From: JAPXSY01 sp034003585
GTDB taxonomy: Bacteria; Verrucomicrobiota; Kiritimatiellia; RFP12; UBA1067
Direction: 5' to 3'
Length of the DNA: 17,900 nucleotides
NCBI GenBank assembly: GCA_034003585.1
Contig: JAVEYH010000069.1
Location: 1 to 17,900 of the forward strand
Below the pieces are notes generated by a model that saw only the letters and a list, made by a program, of their open reading frames with translations, was not told the DNA's origin and ran no database searches. Below are positions 12,348 to 17,900 of the stretch, piece by piece (position 1 is the stretch's first letter; every line of letters starts with the position of its first letter). The position numbers and the translations under genes are program-made.

Positions 12348-14334
12348 ATTCAAAAAGATCGGCGTGCGGTACGGCACGCAGGACGTGTTGGAACAGGTCA
12401 GCTTCCGTGTGAATTCCGGCGAGCGGGTCGGGATTGTCGGCCCCAACGGATCGGGCAAATCCACGCTCTTCCGGCTGATTCTCGGGGAGGCCGACGCGGA
12501 TGCCGGTGAGGTGATCATCGAGGGCGCGCCCCGCATCGGGCACATCCGTCAGCATCTTACGGCGGATCACGAGAACGAAACGTTGTTGGCTTACGCCTTG
12601 CGCGGGATTCCCGGTCTGGCCGAGATGGAGGAGGAGATCCACGCGCTGCAGAACCGGTTGGACGGAACGGGGGAAGGGGAGGCGCGCAACCGCCTGTTGC
12701 GCCAGTTGGGAGACGTCCAGACCGAATTCGAGCACCTCGGCGGATACGAGATCGAGACCCGTGTCAAAGTCTCGCTCGGCGGTCTGGGTTTTGACGCGGC
12801 GGAGTTCGACAAGCCGTTCAAGAGTTTCAGCGGCGGCTGGCAGATGCGCGCCGAACTTTCGCGCGTGCTGGCTTCACATCCCGACCTGCTGCTGCTTGAT
12901 GAGCCTTCGAACTATCTTGACCTGCCGGCGGTGGAGTGGTTGCAGCGCTTTCTGGCGGGGTACGACGGCACCCTGATGCTGATCTCGCATGACCGCTATC
13001 TGTTGCGCACCCTGACTTCGGTTACGGTGGAGGTGGACGCCAACACCGCCACGCGGTACAACGGCGATCTCGATTTCTACCTCCGCGAGCGTGAGGTGCG
13101 CCATGCCAACCTGCTGGCCGCCAAGGCCAATCAGGATCGGCGGATCGAACAGCTCGAACGGTTTGTCGACCGGTTCAAGGCGCAGGCCTCCAAAGCCGCG
13201 CAGGCGCAAAGCCGGATGAAAATGATCGAAAAAATCGAGGCCGTGGCGGTCAGGGTGCCGAAGCGCAGCCTGGCGGCGGGGTATCTGCGGCTCGCGCCCG
13301 CGCCGCATGCCGGCGCGGAGGTTGCCCGGCTGGAGCATGTGGATTTTTCGTATGACCCCGGCCGTCCGGTGTTGCGGGATGTGAGCCTCAGCATCGCGCG
13401 GGGCGATAAGATTGCGATCGTCGGGTACAACGGCATGGGCAAAACCACGCTGCTGCGCCTGCTCTCCGGCCTGCGCGCCCCCACCGCCGGCGTGTGTGTT
13501 TTGGGCCACAAGGTCCAGCCCGGGTACCTGTCGCAGGAATTTTCCGAGACCGTGCCGCCGGAGGTCTCGGTGTACGAATGCGCCAAGCGGTGTGCGCCGG
13601 ATACTCCGGAAAAGGTGATCCGGGCGCAGTTGGGCGCGTTTGGCTTCTCGGCCGACGATATCGGGAAACCGGCCGGCGTGCTCAGCGGCGGCGAAAAAAT
13701 CCGGCTCGCGTTTCTGCGTCTCTTTCTCGCACCGCCTAACCTCATGCTGCTCGACGAGCCGACCACGCATTTGGATCTGGAGGGGCGCGCCACGCTGGAA
13801 CAGGCGCTTCGCGTCTACGACGGCACGGTCTGCCTCGTCAGTCATGACATCGAATTTGTGCGCAATACGGTCACGTCGATCATCGAAATCACGCCGTCCG
13901 GCGTGCGCCGGTTCCCCGGCGGGTACGAGTATTACCGCGAGAAGATCGCGGCCGAGAGCCGGAACGCGGACAACGCCCCCCGGCCGACTCCCGCCGTGCG
14001 GACGGCGTCGGCCGAACCCACCGCGAACACGCGCGACGCGAGGCGTGCCCGGGCGCAGGCCCGCGGCAAGTATCAGGCCGCCATCCGCGCGCTGAAAGAG
14101 CGCGTCGCCCGGACCGAGGCGCGCATCGCGGAATTGGAGGCGGAACTGGAAACCCTCTCCGCCTGCCTCTTTCATCCCACACCCGAAACCGATTTCGCCG
14201 CCACCAACAAGCGGCTGAAAGTCGTGCAGGACCAGCTCAGTGTGTTTTCCGAGGAGTGGGAGCGCGATGCGACCGAACTCGACCGCCTGCAGCGCGCGCA
14301 ACAGGCGGAGCAGTCCGCGATTGCCGGTGTGTGA
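12340..14334 (+). CDS. ABC-F family ATPase (ribosome-associated, Uup/YheS-like)
   Basis: ABC-F proteins have two ATPase domains, no membrane part, and act on ribosomes as translation factors or antibiotic-protection proteins. The 664 residues show Walker A GPNGSGKST (34-42), signature FSGGWQMRAELSR and Walker B LLLLDEPSNYLD in the first domain. The interdomain linker around ERFVDRFKAQASKAAQAQSR is the tRNA-contacting arm. The second domain has Walker A GYNGMGKTT, signature LSGGEKIRLAF and Walker B LMLLDEPTTHLD. Residues past about 545 are a Pro/Ala-rich hinge and a C-terminal coiled coil, as in Uup and YheS. The GTG start has only a weak GGGAT site. It lies 97 nt after the beta-helix gene behind a leader structure. 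Subfamily and any resistance role cannot be fixed from sequence alone. Its last 98 bp overlap the opposite gene. Confidence 0.93.
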   Translation: MIEFKKIGVRYGTQDVLEQVSFRVNSGERVGIVGPNGSGKSTLFRLILGEADADAGEVIIEGAPRIGHIRQHLTADHENETLLAYALRGIPGLAEMEEEIHALQNRLDGTGEGEARNRLLRQLGDVQTEFEHLGGYEIETRVKVSLGGLGFDAAEFDKPFKSFSGGWQMRAELSRVLASHPDLLLLDEPSNYLDLPAVEWLQRFLAGYDGTLMLISHDRYLLRTLTSVTVEVDANTATRYNGDLDFYLREREVRHANLLAAKANQDRRIEQLERFVDRFKAQASKAAQAQSRMKMIEKIEAVAVRVPKRSLAAGYLRLAPAPHAGAEVARLEHVDFSYDPGRPVLRDVSLSIARGDKIAIVGYNGMGKTTLLRLLSGLRAPTAGVCVLGHKVQPGYLSQEFSETVPPEVSVYECAKRCAPDTPEKVIRAQLGAFGFSADDIGKPAGVLSGGEKIRLAFLRLFLAPPNLMLLDEPTTHLDLEGRATLEQALRVYDGTVCLVSHDIEFVRNTVTSIIEITPSGVRRFPGGYEYYREKIAAESRNADNAPRPTPAVRTASAEPTANTRDARRARAQARGKYQAAIRALKERVARTEARIAELEAELETLSACLFHPTPETDFAATNKRLKVVQDQLSVFSEEWERDATELDRLQRAQQAEQSAIAGV

Positions 14335-15628
14335 CCGTCAGGGAAACGGTGTCCGCGTCACGCGGCGCGACCAGACGGTGCGTGAGCCGGGATTGTTCGG
14401 CCGCGAAGGCGATCGCGTGCGTCCGCAGCGCCTCCCGCGCGTCCACCGCGACGTCCGCGGCGGGATCGCGGATCGCGGCCAGCCAGCGCGAGACGATCTC
14501 CCGGTCTTCCGGGTGGTAGCCTTGCCGCGGCGGGATCGCGAGGGCCTTGGCCGGTCCGCCGCCGAAGGGGTGCAGCGTGAGAGTCCCCTCCGCCTCGTCG
14601 AACCGTAACTCGCCCCGCGTCCCCTGCACGCGCGTGCGCCGCCCGTGGGTGGCGGAAAAACCCGTCATGACGCAGGTGGCGGTCGCGCCGTCCGCGAACG
14701 ACAGGGCTACGACCTGATGGTCCACCACGTCGTTACCCGCGCGCCAGACGCACGCGCCGTAGGGTCCGCGGCGCAGCGCCTTCAGCCGTTCCGCACGCGT
14801 GCTGCCCGGCCCGAGATCCGCCCGTCGGCCCGTGGGGTCCGCGTCGAGATACAGCCGCGGCGCGGAGTACAGGCAGGTGTCGCGGTGCCGGCAGGCGAGA
14901 CAGCGGGTGGCGCTGTTTCGCGGCGCGTGTTCCGGTTTGAAATAGGTGAGGGCGCCGAACGAGGCGACGCGCACGCAGGGCGAGTCCGTCAGCCAGGCGA
15001 GGAAATCGAGGTCATGGCAACACTTGTGCAGCAGCAGGAAGGTGTTGTCGGCCTGCCGCGCCCAGCGCCCGCGCACGTAGTTGTGCGCGAACCGCAGGTG
15101 GCCGATGGCCTCCATGTGCTCGATGTGGATCAGCCGGCCCAAGTCGCCGCTGCGGACCGTTTGCCGGATCCGGCGGTAGGTCTCGAGATGGCGGAGCGTG
15201 TGGCAGACTGACACCACGCAGCCGCTGCGCTGCTGCGCGCGCACAATCCGCCGGCAGTCCGCCAGGGTGTCCGCAAGCGGTTTCTCCGTCAGCACATGCC
15301 ACCCGCGGTCGAGACTGGCGAGCACGGGGCCGGTGTGCTGGTTATCCAGGGTGGCCACGATCACGCCGTCGAACGCGGCCGTGCCGGCGCACAGGGTCTG
15401 CCATGATTCGAAGCGCGCGGCGGGACCGATGCCATGTTCACGTGCGCAGAGACGGCGCCGCGCGGGATCGGGTTCCGCAACCGCCGCGATCACCGCGCCG
15501 CCGGCGCGCGCCGCCTGCCGGGCGAGATGGCTGCCGCGCACGCCCGCGCCGATCAGCGCGATGCGCAGGGGGCCGGGGAGGCGGGGACAGGGAGAGAAAG
15601 ACGCGGCAAGAATACGTGCTGTTTTCAT
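14237..15628 (-). CDS. Gfo/Idh/MocA family NAD(P)-dependent oxidoreductase
   Basis: Enzymes of this family oxidise or reduce sugars, inositols and related compounds with NAD(P). The 463 residues start with a short arm, then the Rossmann motif IALIGAGVRGSHLA (23-36). LTEKPLAD (113-120) carries the conserved Lys116, and CCHDLDFLAW (203-212) holds His205. A Cys triplet, Cys243, Cys246 and Cys252, sits in RCLACRHRDTCLYSA, an insert known from one subgroup of the family and a plausible metal site. No signal peptide is evident, so it is cytosolic. GGAGGAGG lies seven bases before the ATG. The start overlaps the GH27 stop as ATGA, giving translational coupling. The last 32 codons overlap the ABC-F gene on the other strand. 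The substrate is unknown; a galactose-related sugar would fit its partner. Confidence 0.9.
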   Translation of the reverse strand: MKTARILAASFSPCPRLPGPLRIALIGAGVRGSHLARQAARAGGAVIAAVAEPDPARRRLCAREHGIGPAARFESWQTLCAGTAAFDGVIVATLDNQHTGPVLASLDRGWHVLTEKPLADTLADCRRIVRAQQRSGCVVSVCHTLRHLETYRRIRQTVRSGDLGRLIHIEHMEAIGHLRFAHNYVRGRWARQADNTFLLLHKCCHDLDFLAWLTDSPCVRVASFGALTYFKPEHAPRNSATRCLACRHRDTCLYSAPRLYLDADPTGRRADLGPGSTRAERLKALRRGPYGACVWRAGNDVVDHQVVALSFADGATATCVMTGFSATHGRRTRVQGTRGELRFDEAEGTLTLHPFGGGPAKALAIPPRQGYHPEDREIVSRWLAAIRDPAADVAVDAREALRTHAIAFAAEQSRLTHRLVAPRDADTVSLTVTHRQSRTAPPVARAAGGRVRSHRAPTPRKTH

Positions 15629-17628
15629 TGTTGTACCTCCTCCTTTCTTGGTGTGATCCGGAGCAGCAGCATACCGTGGCCGGGAAGGGTGGCGGTGAAG
15701 GGGGTGCCGTCAACAATGCCGAGGTCACGCTGACGCCACAGGTCCCGCAGGCGCTGCGGTCCGGTGAGGCCGAGCGATGCGAGGTCCACGGTCACAGGTG
15801 CGGTCAGCAGGCCGCGGTTGAGGATCCCCGCCGCCAGACTGCCGTCCTCCAGGGGTTTGGCCCAGACTTCGTGCGTGTCGGTGCGTTGCACGCGGATGGC
15901 CTGGCGCCCGAGCGGGTCCTGATTGACCTCCAAGACCTCATCATTGGTCAGCAGGCTGAGGGTGAAGGCATCGAGGCGCGTCAGATCGCATCCGATCAGC
16001 AGCGGCGCGCTGAGCAGGCACCAGAGTGAGACATGCGTAATTTGTTCGTTGGGTGTCAGGCGCGAGGGACGGGGCGAACCCCAGCCTACGGTTCCCACCA
16101 CCAGCATATCGGGATCGTTCCAGTTCCCCGGTCCGGCGAAAAGTTCCAGCCCGGCTTGCGCTTCCGCGATCCGGCTGACGCTCGACCAGGAGTCGGTGAT
16201 GTCGGGAGTGGTACGCCAGGTGTGGCCGCCCGCTTTATCCCCCCAGGCGGAGACGTGGCCGACACCGTACTGGCAGAGGCTGAACAGGATGTCGCGCGGC
16301 TGGCCGCGCAGAGCCGCTCCCATGAGCAAGAAGGGCCGCATCCGTTCTGCAAGTGTCTCGTCCGATGCGATCTGCGCGTAACTGCACCAGTCGTATTTCA
16401 GATAATCGAACCCCCACTCGGCAATGGTTTGCGCGTCGCGCGCCTCATGACCCCAACTGCCGACGCACCCGCCGCACGTCAGCGGTCCCGGCGAGGAGTA
16501 GATCCCGATCTTGAGCCCCAGACCGTGCACATGTTGCGTCAGGCCGCGCATGTCGGGAAAACGCCGGTTGGGCAGAATGCGGCCCGCGGCATCGCGGCCG
16601 GGCCCCATCAGCGTGGCGTCCTCCCGCTCTCCGGGGCAGGTCTGCCAGTAGTCGTCGATGTTGATGTACGCCCATCCGTGATCGGCGAGTCCGCTGCTGA
16701 CCATGGCCGCCGCCGCCTGCCGGATTTTGGCGTCCGTGACCGTATGTCCGAAGGCGTTCCATGAGTTCCATCCCATGGGCGGAGTCAGGGCCAGACGCTC
16801 GCCGACCTCCAGATGCCAATCCCGCGCTGTGCGGCCGCGCGCGTTTTCCGCGATCAGGGTGATGGCGTACGAACCGGGTCGCCGGACCGCGCCGGTGAGC
16901 AGACCGGTCGCGGAATCCAGCGACACGCCCGGCGGCAGGTCGCGTGCCGCAAACCGGAGGGGCCTTTCGCCGGTGACAGGGATGCGGAACAGGAGCGGGC
17001 GGTTGGGCCGTACACCGAAACGGCACGGTCCGCGAAGAAGCGGTTCCAGAGGGGGCGCCGGTGTGAGGATCCCCATCTGTTCGGTCGGCGGAGCCGGCAG
17101 GGGGATCAGCGAGGCGCCCCGTTTCAGTGTGAAAAACGCCTCGCACCAATCCGCGTGATCGCGGGCATCGCCGTCCCCGGCGTCGGAAACGTGCAACGTC
17201 ACCACCCGCGCCCCGGTCAGATCGGCACGGAGCGGAACGGCTGGCTCCCGCGACTTCCGGATTCCGCTGTCCGCAACCAGCCGTCCGTCCGCGTACACGC
17301 GGAAGATCACCGATCCTTTGCCGCGGATCAGTTCCTCGTCATCGACACCGACCCGCGCCTGAAACGCGAGCGCGCCGCCCTGCGCCTCCAGACTCAACCA
17401 GCTTTCCGCATGCGTGCCGACGCCGCGCCCGAAACGCTGGCGGGCGATCTTGAGCGGATTGCCGCCCACCGTGCGGTTGGGCCTCGCCGGTTCGCCCGCA
17501 CTGGTCATCGGCCGCAGCTCGAGCGTGTCCAGCCAAACCGTGAGTTCTTCCGCTGACGACGGAAGCGGCGGCATCCCTATCGCCGCGAACCAGAATGACA
17601 CGAGGGCAAGGAAGAATCTGGCAAACAT
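15625..17628 (-). CDS. Secreted GH27 alpha-galactosidase with NPCBM and Ig-like domains
   Basis: GH27 enzymes remove terminal alpha-galactose (or alpha-GalNAc) with retention. The 667 residues comprise a signal peptide (1 to about 26), an NPCBM carbohydrate-binding domain (about 28-170, with GVGTHAESWLSL), a putative Ig domain (about 195-275, RFAARDLPPGVSLDSATGLL) and the catalytic barrel from 281. The barrel has TPPMGWNSWNAFG, YINIDDYW, nucleophile Asp413 in YLKYDWC and acid/base Asp476 in WRTTPDITDSW. GPGNWNDPDML (499-509) and a C-terminal beta domain follow. All key residues are present. It should act in the periplasm or outside the cell. The ATG has no clear Shine-Dalgarno site, and the best promoter lies only nine bases upstream. 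It is the first gene of a two-gene operon with the Gfo/Idh/MocA oxidoreductase. Substrate (galactoside or GalNAc) is not fixed by sequence. Confidence 0.95.
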   Translation of the reverse strand: MFARFFLALVSFWFAAIGMPPLPSSAEELTVWLDTLELRPMTSAGEPARPNRTVGGNPLKIARQRFGRGVGTHAESWLSLEAQGGALAFQARVGVDDEELIRGKGSVIFRVYADGRLVADSGIRKSREPAVPLRADLTGARVVTLHVSDAGDGDARDHADWCEAFFTLKRGASLIPLPAPPTEQMGILTPAPPLEPLLRGPCRFGVRPNRPLLFRIPVTGERPLRFAARDLPPGVSLDSATGLLTGAVRRPGSYAITLIAENARGRTARDWHLEVGERLALTPPMGWNSWNAFGHTVTDAKIRQAAAAMVSSGLADHGWAYINIDDYWQTCPGEREDATLMGPGRDAAGRILPNRRFPDMRGLTQHVHGLGLKIGIYSSPGPLTCGGCVGSWGHEARDAQTIAEWGFDYLKYDWCSYAQIASDETLAERMRPFLLMGAALRGQPRDILFSLCQYGVGHVSAWGDKAGGHTWRTTPDITDSWSSVSRIAEAQAGLELFAGPGNWNDPDMLVVGTVGWGSPRPSRLTPNEQITHVSLWCLLSAPLLIGCDLTRLDAFTLSLLTNDEVLEVNQDPLGRQAIRVQRTDTHEVWAKPLEDGSLAAGILNRGLLTAPVTVDLASLGLTGPQRLRDLWRQRDLGIVDGTPFTATLPGHGMLLLRITPRKEEVQQ

Positions 17629-17636
17629 AGCGTCAC

Positions 17637-17665
17637 ATTATCCCGCCCCGGCGCGGATTTGAAAA
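17637..17665 (-). promoter_or_regulatory. Candidate promoter of the GH27-oxidoreductase operon
   Basis: On the minus strand TTTTCA (17660-17665, 4/6) and GATAAT (17637-17642, 5/6) are 17 bp apart. Only eight bases separate the -10 box from the ATG at 17628, so the transcript would be leaderless or nearly so. This would explain the missing Shine-Dalgarno site. A weaker alternative lies further upstream, TTGTAC and TCTAAT 17 bp apart near 17727-17755. Confidence 0.4.
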
Positions 17666-17900
17666 GCGCGAACTGCCTCGGGGGGCGGAAGCAGGATTTA
17701 GGAGTTGTAACATTCTTGTCCCGTCCTGATTAGATTGACTTGTGTCACGGGGTACAACTTCGCGAAGCGGATCGAAACCTTCTTGTCAGGAGGTGCATAA
17801 AAGGTGTACGTTCAAAGCACATGGTACAGGTATGGGGCGTGTATTGAAAGCGAACGGAGCAGCGTGTCGAGGGAGGCGCGGTGGCGGGACACTATGATGG
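17666..17900. other. Intergenic tail, no firm gene
   Basis: This stretch probably holds upstream control DNA of the GH27 operon and of a gene beyond the window. It contains the 10-bp palindrome CTTCGCGAAG (17758-17767) and two copies of TTCTTGTC near 17714 and 17780. On the plus strand AGGAGG (17788-17793) precedes a GTG at 17804 by ten bases. That frame is open for 32 codons to the window end and starts MYVQSTWYRYGAC, unlike any family I know, so it is not called as a gene. Confidence 0.4.

Noticed and set aside
10572..14301. Minus-strand frames of 541 and 475 codons opposite the beta-helix and ABC-F genes
   Set aside because: They are Arg/His/Asp-rich antisense shadows without motifs; the sense genes have clear domains.
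17804..17900. GTG-started open frame at the window end behind AGGAGG
   Set aside because: Only 32 codons are visible, the ribosome-site spacing is long, and the residues match no family, so it is not counted as a gene.

Overview
This is a GC-rich bacterial chromosomal segment of housekeeping and carbohydrate-related genes. I see no transposase, integrase, phage gene or CRISPR array. The gene content points to a Gram-negative heterotroph of the PVC group (Verrucomicrobiota, Kiritimatiellota or Lentisphaerota): a secreted NPCBM-type GH27 alpha-galactosidase, a secreted parallel beta-helix protein, a Gfo/Idh/MocA oxidoreductase with a Cys insert, and a scattered type II fatty-acid synthesis cluster. 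That placement is inferred from family content only, without a database search.

Layout. (1) 1-777, minus strand: a secreted, very basic Pro/Arg/Ser-rich protein whose C-terminal half is a 37-residue tandem repeat, with a good promoter at 749-777. (2) 778-5200, plus strand: an AT-rich control region, then dnaK, groES and groEL, closed by an intrinsic terminator. grpE, dnaJ and hrcA are absent, and no CIRCE operator is visible. (3) 5251-5518, minus strand: a compact unit with a consensus promoter, an almost leaderless gene for a 31-residue basic protein, tRNA-Cys(GCA) and a strong terminator. (4) 5586-10021, plus strand: promoter, fabH, fabF, fabZ and zwf. This unit combines fatty-acid initiation, elongation and dehydration with an NADPH-producing enzyme. 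(5) 10057-12242, plus strand: a promoter and a secreted beta-helix protein. (6) 12267-14334, plus strand: an ABC-F ATPase preceded by a possible leader peptide and a strong hairpin. (7) 14237-17665, minus strand: a GH27 alpha-galactosidase translationally coupled to a Gfo/Idh/MocA oxidoreductase, whose 3' end overlaps the ABC-F gene by 98 bp. (8) 17666-17900: intergenic, with no gene I can firmly support.

The chaperones form one folding unit and the fab-zwf genes one lipid-synthesis unit. The secreted beta-helix protein and the GH27/Gfo pair suggest breakdown of galactose-containing or other complex glycans. Nothing here is clearly a new system. The most interesting signals are the tRNA-Cys/mini-protein unit, the leader-ORF/hairpin arrangement before the ABC-F gene, the 111-bp coding repeats, and genes that seem to be expressed with almost no leader.
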